Shown here piece after piece: positions 42,812 to 52,126 of a stretch of DNA of 64,000 bases. The notes under the pieces were generated by a model that saw nothing but the letters and a program-made list of their open reading frames with translations, was not told the DNA's origin and did no database searches. Both the position numbers and the translations under genes were made by a program. The DNA is from Brevundimonas bullata (GTDB taxonomy: Bacteria > Pseudomonadota > Alphaproteobacteria > Caulobacterales > Caulobacteraceae): the NCBI RefSeq assembly GCF_014207965.1, contig NZ_JACHLM010000002.1:124001-188000 (forward strand), written 5' to 3'. Numbering within the stretch: the first letter of the stretch is position 1; each line of letters begins with the position of its first letter.

Positions 42812-43963
42812 ATGACGCCAATCACCACCAATGACGCGCTGATCGAGTTCTGTGAACGTCTGGCCAAGGCCCCGTTTATCACGGTCGATACCGAATTCAT
42901 GCGCGAGACGACCTACTGGCCCAAGCTGTGCCTGATCCAGGCTGCTTCGCCCACGGACGCAGCGATCATCGACCCGCTGGCCGAGGATCTGGACCTTGAG
43001 CCCTTCCTCGATCTGTTGCGCGACGAATCGATCATCAAGGTTTTCCACGCCGCCCGTCAGGACGTGGAAATCTTCAACCGCCTGGGCGCCATGCCCAAGC
43101 CCATGTTCGACAGTCAGGTTGCAGCCATGGCCGCCGGCTTTGGCGATCAGGTCAGCTATGAGCAGCTGGTCCGCCAGATGCTGCGCCAGGAACTGGACAA
43201 GGGCAGCCGCTTCACCGACTGGGCGCGCCGTCCGCTGTCGGACGCGCAACTGGTCTATGCCTTGGGCGACGTGACCCATCTGGCCGCCCTCTATCCCAAG
43301 CTGCTGGATCGGCTGCAGAAGGAAGGTCGTCTTGACTGGGTGATGTCGGAAATGGCCGCCCTGACCGACCCGGCCCTGTACGACACCACGCCCGAGAATG
43401 CGTGGAAGCGTCTGAAGCCCAAGAAGTTCAGCGCCAAGTATCTGGCCGCCTTCGTCGCTACCGCCGTCTGGCGCGAGCGCGCGGCGCAGGAACGCGACCA
43501 GCCGCGCGGGCGCATTCTGAAGGACGAGGCCATCGATGAGGTCGCGACCCAGGCCCCGACCGACCCCGAGGCTTTCAACCGTCTGCGTTCGGTGCCCAAG
43601 GGCTTTGGCGGCTCGCGATTGGGTATTGAACTGGCCGCAGAGCTGAAGCGCGTCCTGGCCGATCCGGAAGCCCATGCGCCCAAGCTGGAACGTCCGGCCC
43701 ACAGTCAGCCGGCCCCGCCCTCGGTGGTCGAACTGCTGAAGGTGCTGCTGAAGGCCAAGAGCGACAACGCTGGCGTAGCCACCAAGCTGATCGCCAACGT
43801 CGCCGATCTGGAGAAGATCGCCAACGACGACAATGCGGACGTGGAGGCCATGAAGGGCTGGCGTCGCCAGCTGTTCGGCGAAGACGCGCTGAAGCTCAAG
43901 AAGGGCGAGATCGCCCTGGTGCTGAACGGCTCGCGGGTCGAAGTCGTCGAAATCGAAGGCTGA
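42812..43963 (+). CDS. rnd: Ribonuclease D
   Basis: RNase D is a 3'-5' exonuclease that trims tRNA precursors. With the ATG at 42812 it has 383 residues. The DEDD nuclease domain begins with VDTEFMRE (Asp26, Glu28) and includes VFHAARQDVEIF and the later YALGDVTHL. An HRDC-like helical region follows. No ribosome-binding site precedes the ATG, and a -10-like TATAGC lies only 7-12 bases upstream, so the mRNA may be leaderless. The frame continues far upstream only as a shadow of purM. Confidence 0.95.
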   Translation: MTPITTNDALIEFCERLAKAPFITVDTEFMRETTYWPKLCLIQAASPTDAAIIDPLAEDLDLEPFLDLLRDESIIKVFHAARQDVEIFNRLGAMPKPMFDSQVAAMAAGFGDQVSYEQLVRQMLRQELDKGSRFTDWARRPLSDAQLVYALGDVTHLAALYPKLLDRLQKEGRLDWVMSEMAALTDPALYDTTPENAWKRLKPKKFSAKYLAAFVATAVWRERAAQERDQPRGRILKDEAIDEVATQAPTDPEAFNRLRSVPKGFGGSRLGIELAAELKRVLADPEAHAPKLERPAHSQPAPPSVVELLKVLLKAKSDNAGVATKLIANVADLEKIANDDNADVEAMKGWRRQLFGEDALKLKKGEIALVLNGSRVEVVEIEG

Positions 43964-43982
43964 GTTTCATACCTGAGAAGAC

Positions 43983-44010
43983 AAGGCCGGCGGAAACGCC
44001 GGCCTTTTTT
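43983..44010 (+). terminator. Rho-independent terminator of rnd
   Basis: A perfect 10-bp stem (43983-43992 with 43997-44006) with a GAAA tetraloop runs into a T-run to 44010. It lies 20 bases past the rnd stop, in the gap to the convergent ppx gene. Confidence 0.95.
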
Positions 44011-44022
44011 CGTTTCGGACAT

Positions 44023-45561
44023 TCAGTGCGGCGTGGCTTCCTGCATTTTCAGACTCAGACTCAGACTCAGACTCAGACCCATGGCCTCAGCCAGAGCCTT
44101 GGCGCGGCGCCGCGTCTGTTCGCCCAGCAGCATGTCGGCGTAGCCCTCGGCCGCCGTGAGGCGCAGCGCGCCCTTTTCGACGGTGGCGGCGGCGTTGGCC
44201 AAGAGTTGCGGCGAGCGGCCCGAGAGGTCGCAGGCCAGGCGCATGGCCAGGCCCAGGGCGCGGGCGCGCTTCTGGCCGGTTTCCGACAACAGGCGATCCA
44301 CGGCGACGGGCGACGGCGTCTTGGCCTCGCCGCCGTAGCGGGCGTTCATGGCCACGGCCAGGAAGGCGCGCTCGGCGTGGGTCTGGCCCGGAATGGGCGA
44401 GCGTAGCACCTGATCAAAGACCAGATCGACCCGGTGGTCGGGGTGTAGGCGAGCACCGAGATCGGCCAGACGACAGACTGACGAGGTCAGAACGGCGTCG
44501 CGTTCTTCGCCGAAGGCCTCGGGCATGGCTGAAACAACGGGCTGTAGCCAGCCGTCCAGAGCGCGCGGCAGGGCCGGATCGACGCCCTGGCGTCCGCCCC
44601 AGGCGGAACAGCCGGCCAGCAAGGGATCGACCGCCGCCATTTCGGGCGACATACCGGCGTAGAGCAGACCCTCGCGCACGCCCCAGGCCGAGAAGGTCAC
44701 GGACTTCAGCCCGAGGGCCTCGATCAGGCCGTCCAGCACGAGGGCGGCGTAGGGCAGGGTCTCGGCCCGCCGCTTGGACACGCCCGGAAGCTTTTCCAGC
44801 GAGGCCTTGGACTGCCGCGCCACCAGGCGGGTCAGATCACGCACGTCGGCGGCGGTCATGGCGTATTCATGGACAATCCGCAGCGGATGGTCGGTCATGG
44901 CCATGTGCATCTGGGCCAGACTGCGCCACGCCCCGCCGACGGCGTGCAGGTCGGTCGTGGCATAGGCGTCGGCGACCGGGGCCAGGCGCTTGGCGATGCG
45001 GGCGCGCAGACGGTCGGCGTCAAACCCCTTGGGGTCGGTCAGGGCGAAGGGGCCCAGCGGCAGGGTCACGCCCTTGTCGAGCGGTCGGTTGCGACCCCCG
45101 TTGCCGATACGGGTCAGTTCCAGGCTGGCGCCGCCCATGTCGGCGGCCACGCCCTGCGATCCGGGGGCGCCGGCCAGGACGCCGAGCGCGGAATAGCGGG
45201 CCTCTTCCTCGCCGCTGAGGACGCGGACCTGCAGGCCTGTTTCGGCGGCTACGCGGGCGCAGAACTCGGGTCCGTCCTCGGCCTCGCGCACGGCGGCGGT
45301 GGCGGCGATGATGGTCTGGTCCGGCTGGACGCCCTCGATCACGGCGGCGAAGCGGCGCAGCGCCGTCATGGCCGAGGCGACGCCGGGGACGGACAGGCGC
45401 TTGGTCGCCGCCAGATCACGCCCGAGGCCCGCCAGAACCTTCTCGTTGAACATGGTCCATACGGCCCGACCTTCCAACCGGTAGAGCACCAGGCGCACCG
45501 AATTGGAGCCGATGTCGATGACGGCGATCTGACGCGACGGATACTCGGCCTCGACGCCCAT
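44023..45561 (-). CDS. ppx: Exopolyphosphatase (Ppx/GppA family)
   Basis: A 512-residue member of the Ppx/GppA phosphatase family, which removes terminal phosphate from polyphosphate or acts on pppGpp. The N-terminal AVIDIGSNSVRLVLY and ADMGGASLELTRIGNG motifs form the ATPase-like active site. The C-terminal half is an HD-like helical region. Its start overlaps the ppk stop (TGATG), so ppk-ppx is coupled. The C-terminus carries a (Ser-Leu) repeat encoded by a hexanucleotide tandem repeat. Confidence 0.93.
   Translation of the reverse strand: MGVEAEYPSRQIAVIDIGSNSVRLVLYRLEGRAVWTMFNEKVLAGLGRDLAATKRLSVPGVASAMTALRRFAAVIEGVQPDQTIIAATAAVREAEDGPEFCARVAAETGLQVRVLSGEEEARYSALGVLAGAPGSQGVAADMGGASLELTRIGNGGRNRPLDKGVTLPLGPFALTDPKGFDADRLRARIAKRLAPVADAYATTDLHAVGGAWRSLAQMHMAMTDHPLRIVHEYAMTAADVRDLTRLVARQSKASLEKLPGVSKRRAETLPYAALVLDGLIEALGLKSVTFSAWGVREGLLYAGMSPEMAAVDPLLAGCSAWGGRQGVDPALPRALDGWLQPVVSAMPEAFGEERDAVLTSSVCRLADLGARLHPDHRVDLVFDQVLRSPIPGQTHAERAFLAVAMNARYGGEAKTPSPVAVDRLLSETGQKRARALGLAMRLACDLSGRSPQLLANAAATVEKGALRLTAAEGYADMLLGEQTRRRAKALAEAMGLSLSLSLSLKMQEATPH
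44050..44079. repeat. Hexanucleotide tandem repeat inside ppx
   Basis: The unit CAGACT is present four times perfectly from 44050 to 44073, then once more with one change (CAGACC). On the coding strand it encodes alternating Leu and Ser close to the ppx C-terminus. The unit length is a multiple of three, so copy-number change would not shift the frame. Confidence 0.9.
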
Positions 45562-47792
45562 CAGCGGCGCTTCCGGGGCTTGAGGCCCGAATAGGACAGG
45601 GCGCCGGGCAGGGTCTTCACCTTGCGGCCGCGGCCCGACAGGCTGGGGTTGGTCATGAAATACTTGTGCGCCGAGAAGGGACGGTCAGAACCGGAGGGCG
45701 TGACGCGACGATAGGTTCCGTCGGCTTCCAGCACCCAGCTCTGGGCGTCGTCCTTCAGGTTGGCGACCATGATCTGATCCAGAACCTGATCGTGGACGGT
45801 GGCGTTCAGGATCGGCGTCATCAGTTCGACACGACGGTCCAGATTGCGCGGCATCCAGTCGGCGGACGAGATGTAGAGCTTGGCCTTGTTGCTGGGCAGG
45901 TCGTGACCGTTGGCGAAGGCGATGATTCGGCTGTGCTCCAGGAAGCGGCCGACGATCGACTTGACCCGGATGTTCTCGGACAGGCCCTGCACGCCGGGGC
46001 GCAGGCAGCAGATGCCGCGGATGACCAATTCGATCCGTACGCCCTGCTGGCTGGCGCGATACAAGGCGTCGATGATCTCGGGATCGACCAGGGCGTTCAT
46101 CTTGGCCCAGATGGCGGCGGGCTTGCCCTTGGCGGCGGCCGACATCTCCTTGCCGATCATCTCGATCAGGCTGGTCTTCATGTTCAGCGGCGAGACCACC
46201 AGGGCCTCAAGCTCGTCCGGGGCGGCATAGCCGGTGATGTAGTTGAACACCCGCGTCGCATCGCGGCCCAGCACCGGCTCGCAGGTGAACAGGCTGAGGT
46301 CGGTGTAAATCTTGGCCGTCGTGGGGTGATAGTTGCCGGTGCCGAAATGGCAGTAGGTGCGCAGGGCCTCGCCTTCGCGGCGCACGACCACGCTCAGCTT
46401 GGCGTGGGTCTTGTATTCCACGAAGCCGAAGACGACGTGGACGCCGGCCCGTTCCATCTGCCGCGCCCAGCGCAGGTTGGCCTCTTCGTCAAAGCGCGCC
46501 TTCAGCTCGATCAGGGCGGTGACGTTCTTGCCGTTCTCGGCCGCCTCGATCAGGGCGGCGACGATGGGGCTGTCCTTGGAGGTCCGGTACAGGGTCTGCT
46601 TGATGGCGATGACGTGCGGGTCGCGCGCCGCCTGACGCAGGAACTGCACCACCACGTCGAAGCTCTCGAACGGGTGATGGATCAGCATGTCCTTTTCGCG
46701 CACCGCCGCGAAGATGTCGCCGCCGTTGTCACGGACGCGTTCAGGGTAGCGGGGTTCATAGCCCTTGAATTTCAGATCCGGGTGACCGCCGGGGATCAGT
46801 TCGGCCAGTTGCGCCAGTCCCAGCATGCCCTCGACCAGAACCACGTCCTGCGGCTGGGCGTGCAACTCGGCGATGATGAAGTTGCGGAGGTCCTCGGGCA
46901 TGGAGGCCTGAATCTTGATGCGGACGACCGAACCCATGCGGCGCTGTTTCAACGCCTCCTCGAACTCCATGACCAGGTCTTCGGCCTCTTCCTCGATCTC
47001 GATGTCCGAGTCGCGGATCAGGCGGAACAGGCCCTTCTCCAGAATTTCGCAGCCTGGGAAGAGGTGGTCGATGAAAAGAAGCAGCAGGTTTTCCAGCGAG
47101 ACGAACCGCTTGCGGCCCGGCGCCGAACGCCCGTCGGTCGCCAGCGCCCAGAAGCGCCGCACCTGGGTCGGCACGGGCACCAGGGCGTAGAGGATGCGAT
47201 GGTCGCTGTTGCGACGCAGCTTCAGCGCCAGCGAGAAGCCGAGGTTGGGCAGGAAGGGGAAGGGGTGGGCCGGGTCGATCGCCATAGGAGTCAGCACGGC
47301 GAAAAGTTGGTTGAGGAACTCCGGCTCCAGCCGCTCGCGCTCGGTGCGGGTGATCTTGGAGCCTTCGACGACTTCGATCCCCGCGGCCGCCATCTCCTTG
47401 CGCAGGACGCGCCAGCGGCGCTGCTGCTCGGCCATCAGGCCCCCAGCGGCGGCGTTGACCTGTTCCAGCTGTTCGGCAGGCGTCAGGCCGTCGGGGGAGA
47501 CGACGCGGACCCGCTCGCGCACCTGACCCTTCAGCCCCGCCACGCGGGTCATGAAGAACTCATCCAGATTGTTGGCCGAGATGGACAGGAAGCGAACCCG
47601 CTCCAGCAGCGGATGGCCCTCGTTGGCGGCTTCCTCCAGCACGCGCCCGTTGAAGGCCAGCCACGACAGCTCGCGGTTGATAAAGCGGTCGGGCGAGGTC
47701 ATCAGCGCCTCGGACAGCTCTAGCTGGGGCGCTCGCGAGGAGGGGACTTCCTCGCCGGTGGTGTCGACGGCGATGGGCGCGATTTCAGTCAT
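45561..47792 (-). CDS. ppk: Polyphosphate kinase 1
   Basis: Ppk1 makes inorganic polyphosphate from ATP through a phosphohistidine. The 743-residue protein has the N-terminal [19 protein letters not shown], the phospholipase-D-like core with [16 protein letters not shown] and the active-site histidine region [12 protein letters not shown], and the C-terminal [16 protein letters not shown] basic tail follows. It is coupled with ppx at its end and starts about 50 bases from the hdaA stop. Confidence 0.97.
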   Translation of the reverse strand: MTEIAPIAVDTTGEEVPSSRAPQLELSEALMTSPDRFINRELSWLAFNGRVLEEAANEGHPLLERVRFLSISANNLDEFFMTRVAGLKGQVRERVRVVSPDGLTPAEQLEQVNAAAGGLMAEQQRRWRVLRKEMAAAGIEVVEGSKITRTERERLEPEFLNQLFAVLTPMAIDPAHPFPFLPNLGFSLALKLRRNSDHRILYALVPVPTQVRRFWALATDGRSAPGRKRFVSLENLLLLFIDHLFPGCEILEKGLFRLIRDSDIEIEEEAEDLVMEFEEALKQRRMGSVVRIKIQASMPEDLRNFIIAELHAQPQDVVLVEGMLGLAQLAELIPGGHPDLKFKGYEPRYPERVRDNGGDIFAAVREKDMLIHHPFESFDVVVQFLRQAARDPHVIAIKQTLYRTSKDSPIVAALIEAAENGKNVTALIELKARFDEEANLRWARQMERAGVHVVFGFVEYKTHAKLSVVVRREGEALRTYCHFGTGNYHPTTAKIYTDLSLFTCEPVLGRDATRVFNYITGYAAPDELEALVVSPLNMKTSLIEMIGKEMSAAAKGKPAAIWAKMNALVDPEIIDALYRASQQGVRIELVIRGICCLRPGVQGLSENIRVKSIVGRFLEHSRIIAFANGHDLPSNKAKLYISSADWMPRNLDRRVELMTPILNATVHDQVLDQIMVANLKDDAQSWVLEADGTYRRVTPSGSDRPFSAHKYFMTNPSLSGRGRKVKTLPGALSYSGLKPRKRR

Positions 47793-47843
47793 TTGACTGT
47801 TGTCGCGCGGGCCTGTGACGGCTGCAACCGCGATCTGGCCTGA

Positions 47844-48518
47844 TCAGTCAGACAGTTCGTCGCTGTCGCCGAGAACCTGACGCGCCAGAACCCGTGTGAC
47901 GGGACGATGATAGGCGTCCAGTTGATCGACGATGCGCTCGACGGCGGCGGCCGAGCGGTCGATTCGGCGGGCCAGATAGTCGATGACCTCGTCGCCCGGG
48001 GTGATGTTGCGCGTGGCGAAGGCGCGTTTCAGCATGGCGCCCAGCACAGCGTCGTCGGGCGCGTCTATGCCCACGGTGCGGATGGCGTTCAGGCGCGAGC
48101 GCAGGTCGGGCAGGTCGCAGGCCCAAGCCGCCGGCGGATCGCGCGACACCAGCAGCAGAGCGCCGCCGCCCGACTGGGTCAGGTTGATCAGGTGGAACAG
48201 ACTCTCGTCGTCTGCGTCCTGGGCGCGGTCCAGAAGGACGAACTGACCCTCGAGCTCCAGCGGATCGACCAGGGCGGCCTCGGCGCCGTGCAGGGCGACG
48301 GCGCCGGTGCGTTCGACCCAGGCGGCGGCCAGATGGCTCTTGCCGCTGCCGGGCGGGCCGAAGATCGACAGGATTGAGCCGGCCATCTCGGGCCAGGTCG
48401 CCAGCACTGAGGTGGCCCTCGAATTGGATTCGGACACCACAAAATCCGTCGCGCGTTGCGACGCCTCCTGCCGCAGGGGCAGGCGCAGTTGATGGATGTC
48501 GGTCCCGAGGGCGGTCAT
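47844..48518 (-). CDS. hdaA: DnaA regulatory inactivator HdaA
   Basis: HdaA is the DnaA-like AAA+ protein that, with the sliding clamp, promotes ATP hydrolysis by DnaA. Starting at 48518 (MTALGTDIHQ) it has 224 residues with a clamp-binding motif QLRLPL at 10-15, a Walker A GPPGSGKS at 54-61 and a sensor/arginine region in SRDPPAAWACDLPDLRSRL. The frame is open to 48581 with two further ATGs (48581, 48530); 48518 best fits HdaA proteins, where the clamp motif lies near the N-terminus. It is divergent from aspS. Confidence 0.88.
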   Translation of the reverse strand: MTALGTDIHQLRLPLRQEASQRATDFVVSESNSRATSVLATWPEMAGSILSIFGPPGSGKSHLAAAWVERTGAVALHGAEAALVDPLELEGQFVLLDRAQDADDESLFHLINLTQSGGGALLLVSRDPPAAWACDLPDLRSRLNAIRTVGIDAPDDAVLGAMLKRAFATRNITPGDEVIDYLARRIDRSAAAVERIVDQLDAYHRPVTRVLARQVLGDSDELSD

Positions 48519-48693
48519 GACCTGAACCATAGCAGAGGCCGTCAGAAGCGCTGTGGGCAGGTTCTCTGGGGCGGTGGACAACCGCGAGACGCTGTGGATT
48601 TAGCCGCCAGCCTTGACTTTCCGGGGCGATGATGGGCCTTTCGCTCCTCCTAATTCACGCTGTTCTACAGCCGTTTTCAGACGATATCCGATC

Positions 48694-50523
48694 ATGCACG
48701 CCTATCGCACCCATACCTGCGGCGCCCTCCGTTCGACGGATGCGGGCTCGAATGTTCGTCTGTCCGGCTGGGTTCACCGCAAGCGCGACCACGGCGGCCT
48801 GCTGTTCATCGACCTGCGTGACCACTACGGCCTGACCCAACTGGTGCTGCACCCCGAGACGCCGGGCTTTGAAGCCGTTGAGCGTCTGCGCGCCGAAAGC
48901 GTCATCAAGATCGACGGCGAAGTCGTGGCCCGCTCGGCCGAAACCACCAACGCCAACCTGCCGACCGGCGAGATCGAAGTGCGCGTCCTGTCGGTCGAGG
49001 TCCTGTCGGAAGCCGCCGAGCTGCCGTTGCCGGTCTTTGGCGAGCCGGAATATCCTGAGGAAATCCGCCTCAAGAACCGCTTCCTCGACCTGCGTCGCGA
49101 GACCCTGCACAAGAACATCGTCCTGCGCTCCAAGGTGATCCACTCGATCCGCCAGCGCATGGTCGAGCAGGGCTTCCTTGAGTACCAAACCCCGATCCTG
49201 ACGGCCTCCTCGCCGGAAGGCGCACGCGACTTCCTGGTGCCGTCGCGCATGCACCCGGGCAAGTTCTACGCCCTGCCGCAAGCCCCGCAGCAGTTCAAGC
49301 AACTGCTGATGGTCTCGGGCTTCGATCGCTACTTCCAGATCGCGCCCTGTTTCCGCGACGAAGACCTGCGCGCCGACCGTTCGCTGGAATTCTACCAGCT
49401 CGACGTCGAGATGAGCTTCGTCACCCAGGAAGACGTCTTCGCCGCGATCGAGCCGCTGATGAACGGCGTCTTCAACGAGTTCGGCGACGGCAAGCCAGTG
49501 TCGCCGATCGACGGCGTCCACACCTTCACCAACGATTTCGGCGACACGTTCGAGCACAAGGGCTTTGAGCGTCTGACCTACGCCCAGTCGATGAAGTGGT
49601 ATGGCTCCGACAAGCCGGACCTGCGCAACCCGATCAAGATGCAGGACGTGTCGGACCACTTCCGCGACGGCGGCTTCGGCCTGTTCGCCAAGATCCTGGG
49701 CGCTGACGCCAAGAACGCCGTCTGGGCCGTTCCGGCGCCGACCGGTGGTTCGCGCGCCTTCTGCGACCGCATGAACTCGTGGGCGCAGGGCGAGGGCCAG
49801 CCGGGCCTCGGCTACATCTTCTGGTCGGACGATCAGCAGGCCTGGGGCGGCCCCATCGCCAAGAACCTGGGCCAGGAGCCGACCGAGGCCCTGATGGCCT
49901 CGCTGGGCCTCGGCAAGGGCGACGCCGCCTTCTTCACCGCCGGCGACCCCGCCGTCTTCGCCAAGTTCGCCGGTCTGGCCCGCACCCGCGTCGGCACGGA
50001 GCTGAAGCTGGTGGACGAGGAGCAGTTCAAGTTCTGCTGGATCGTCGACTTCCCGATGTTCGAATGGTCGGAAGAAGAGAAAAAGGTCGACTTCTCGCAC
50101 AACCCGTTCTCGATGCCACAGGGCGGTATGGAAGCGCTGGAGACCCAGGACCCGCTGACCATCCGCGCCTATCAGTACGACATCGTCTGCAACGGCTATG
50201 AGCTGTGCTCGGGCGCGATCCGGAACCACAAGGCCGAGATCATGCTGAAGGCCTTCGAGATCGCCGGCTACGACGCCTCGGTGGTCGAGGAGCAGTTCGG
50301 CGGCATGCTGAACGCCTTCCGCTTTGGCGCCCCGCCGCACGGCGGTCTGGCCCCGGGCATCGACCGCATCGTCATGCTGCTGGCCAACCAGACGGCCATC
50401 CGCGAGGTCATCGCCTTCCCGCTGAACCAGCAGGGTCAGGACCTGCTGATGAGCGCGCCCGCCGAGGTCGCCGAGCGGCAGCTGAAGGAACTGTCGATCC
50501 GTACGGCCCTGCCGCTCAAGTAG
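48694..50523 (+). CDS. aspS: Aspartyl-tRNA synthetase
   Basis: A 609-residue class IIb synthetase. The start [18 protein letters not shown] at 48694 fits the family. The N-terminal OB fold includes [20 protein letters not shown], motif 2 is [12 protein letters not shown], the GAD domain lies in the middle and motif 3 is [13 protein letters not shown]. The specificity type (Asp only or Asp/Asn) cannot be settled by eye. The frame is open 27 codons upstream but is not protein-like there. A strong terminator follows. Confidence 0.97.
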   Translation: MHAYRTHTCGALRSTDAGSNVRLSGWVHRKRDHGGLLFIDLRDHYGLTQLVLHPETPGFEAVERLRAESVIKIDGEVVARSAETTNANLPTGEIEVRVLSVEVLSEAAELPLPVFGEPEYPEEIRLKNRFLDLRRETLHKNIVLRSKVIHSIRQRMVEQGFLEYQTPILTASSPEGARDFLVPSRMHPGKFYALPQAPQQFKQLLMVSGFDRYFQIAPCFRDEDLRADRSLEFYQLDVEMSFVTQEDVFAAIEPLMNGVFNEFGDGKPVSPIDGVHTFTNDFGDTFEHKGFERLTYAQSMKWYGSDKPDLRNPIKMQDVSDHFRDGGFGLFAKILGADAKNAVWAVPAPTGGSRAFCDRMNSWAQGEGQPGLGYIFWSDDQQAWGGPIAKNLGQEPTEALMASLGLGKGDAAFFTAGDPAVFAKFAGLARTRVGTELKLVDEEQFKFCWIVDFPMFEWSEEEKKVDFSHNPFSMPQGGMEALETQDPLTIRAYQYDIVCNGYELCSGAIRNHKAEIMLKAFEIAGYDASVVEEQFGGMLNAFRFGAPPHGGLAPGIDRIVMLLANQTAIREVIAFPLNQQGQDLLMSAPAEVAERQLKELSIRTALPLK

Positions 50524-50547
50524 GCGGCGACAGTCAGTTGAATTGGA

Positions 50548-50577
50548 AAAGGGCGGCCTTCGCGGGCCGCCCTTTTT
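50548..50577 (+). terminator. Rho-independent terminator of aspS
   Basis: An 8-bp GC stem GGGCGGCC (50551-50558) with GGCCGCCC (50565-50572) is extended by A-T pairs and followed by a T-run to 50577. The loop is 6 bases. It lies about 25 bases after the aspS stop. Confidence 0.92.
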
Positions 50578-50597
50578 GTCTGGATGATCCTGGAGCC

Positions 50598-51515
50598 TTA
50601 GTGGCCCGAGGCGACGACCAGGTTGCGCTGGCGCGGCGGGATAGGCGGCACAGGCGGAGCCGGGGGCGTGCGGATGACGCGGATGCTGGCGCCGCCGCAC
50701 GAACGCACGGTCAGGCCGCTGGGCAGACGGGTCGCGCCGTCACCACAGGCGTCATGCACCTGATCCTGGGTCAGGCCGCGCGCACCCGACAGATCGGCGC
50801 CGCGAATGTCGGTCCGGTTCATTGAGGCGCCCGAGAAGTTGGCGCGGTCAAAACTGGCGCCGGTCAGGCGGGCGCTGTCCAGCGAGGCGTTGTTGAACTT
50901 GGCGCTGTCGAACACGCCGTTGGTCAGGTTGGAGGCGTTGATCTCGGCGTTGGAGAAATCGGCGCCGACAGCGCGGACATTGGCCAGGGTAGAGCCGAAC
51001 ATCTCGCTGCTGTTGAACCGGGTGCGGGTCAGGACGGCGCGGTTGAAGTTGGCCCCATTCAGCTCTGCCGAGGACAGATTGGCGTCCTGAAAATTCGTGC
51101 CAATCAGATTGGCGCCGGTGGCCTCGGCGCCGGTCAGATTGGCGCTGGCGAAGACGGCGTTGGTGAAGTTGGCGCCCATCATCTCGACGCCGCGCATGTC
51201 GGCGCGGCTGAAGTCGCTGCCGGCGAAGTTCGAGCCGAGCAACTCTGCCCCGCGCAAGGTGGCGCCGACCAGGGTGGCGTTGGTGAAGCTGGCGCCGGTG
51301 AAGGTGGCGCCCGACAGGTCGCGGCCGGACAGTTCGCAGCGATTGCAGCTGCCGCCCAGCGACACCATGCGCGCAACGTCGCGATCCTGCATCTGCGAGA
51401 GGTTCACCACCCCTGCGAAGGCGGGGGCGGCGACCAGCACGCCGGCGAGTCCGCCGGTAAGGGCGGCGGCGGCGGGGGCCAGGCGGCGGAGGAGGGCGAG
51501 CGGGCGTTTCATCAC
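50598..51515 (-). CDS. Secreted pentapeptide-repeat protein with CxxC, large copy
   Basis: A 305-residue exported protein. A signal peptide (about 1-34, ending APAFA) is followed by a CNRC motif (Cys57, Cys60) and about 35 A(D/N)LxX-type pentapeptide repeats to about residue 245, expected to fold as a right-handed quadrilateral helix. Next comes a conserved tail GLTQDQVHDACGDGATRLP with one or two cysteines, then a Pro-rich end. Function is unknown; the fold is shared with DNA-mimic and structural proteins. A smaller paralogue lies 62 bases upstream on the same strand. Confidence 0.88.
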   Translation of the reverse strand: MMKRPLALLRRLAPAAAALTGGLAGVLVAAPAFAGVVNLSQMQDRDVARMVSLGGSCNRCELSGRDLSGATFTGASFTNATLVGATLRGAELLGSNFAGSDFSRADMRGVEMMGANFTNAVFASANLTGAEATGANLIGTNFQDANLSSAELNGANFNRAVLTRTRFNSSEMFGSTLANVRAVGADFSNAEINASNLTNGVFDSAKFNNASLDSARLTGASFDRANFSGASMNRTDIRGADLSGARGLTQDQVHDACGDGATRLPSGLTVRSCGGASIRVIRTPPAPPVPPIPPRQRNLVVASGH

Positions 51516-51577
51516 GCTGTCTAGATGCGCCTGTCGCCTGAAAAACCCTACTTAAATCGTGGTAACGATGGCGACCT

Positions 51578-52069
51578 TCAGCAGGCCGGAATGCGCAGGC
51601 CTGACGGCAGGACGGTGGCGTCGTCGCCGCAGGCCTGATTGAGTTGGCTCTGGGTCAGGCCGACCGCGCGCGCCAGTCGGGCGCCCGACAGATTGGTCCC
51701 GTTGAGCTTGGCGCCGGACATGATCGATCCGTCCAGATAGGCGCCGACGAAGCTGGCGTTGGTCAGATCGGCGCCGGCGAAGTTCGAGCTGGAGAAGACG
51801 CCGCCGTAGGCCTCGACGTCGCGCATGTCGGCGCGCGAGAAGCGGGTGCGGTTCATGACGGCCAGGCTGAGGTCGGCCTGACGCAGGCGGGCGCCGGCCA
51901 GGTTGAGGCCGCGCACCTCCATGCCCGAGAAATCCCCCTGGAACAGGTTGCAGCCGGGGCAACTGGCGCCGCCGCGCACCCGGCTGATCTGCGAGGCGTT
52001 CTGGGCGACAGCCGGCAGGGCCGTAGCCGCGATCAGCGAGGCGACAAGTGCGATTGCGAGACGGTTCAT
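51578..52069 (-). CDS. Secreted pentapeptide-repeat protein with CxxC, small copy
   Basis: A 163-residue paralogue of the neighbouring protein. Signal peptide (1-22, ending PAVAQ), CPGC motif (Cys37, Cys40), about 15 pentapeptide repeats and the same tail pattern GLTQSQLNQACGDDATVLP ending in Cys163. The tail and CxxC are conserved between the copies while the repeat number differs, as expected after duplication and repeat-length change. Function is unknown. Confidence 0.88.
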   Translation of the reverse strand: MNRLAIALVASLIAATALPAVAQNASQISRVRGGASCPGCNLFQGDFSGMEVRGLNLAGARLRQADLSLAVMNRTRFSRADMRDVEAYGGVFSSSNFAGADLTNASFVGAYLDGSIMSGAKLNGTNLSGARLARAVGLTQSQLNQACGDDATVLPSGLRIPAC

Positions 52070-52126
52070 GCGAAGGCTCCGGGATTTGACGCCATCTCAG
52101 CAAGAAGCGGGCCGCAGACGCCTTGT

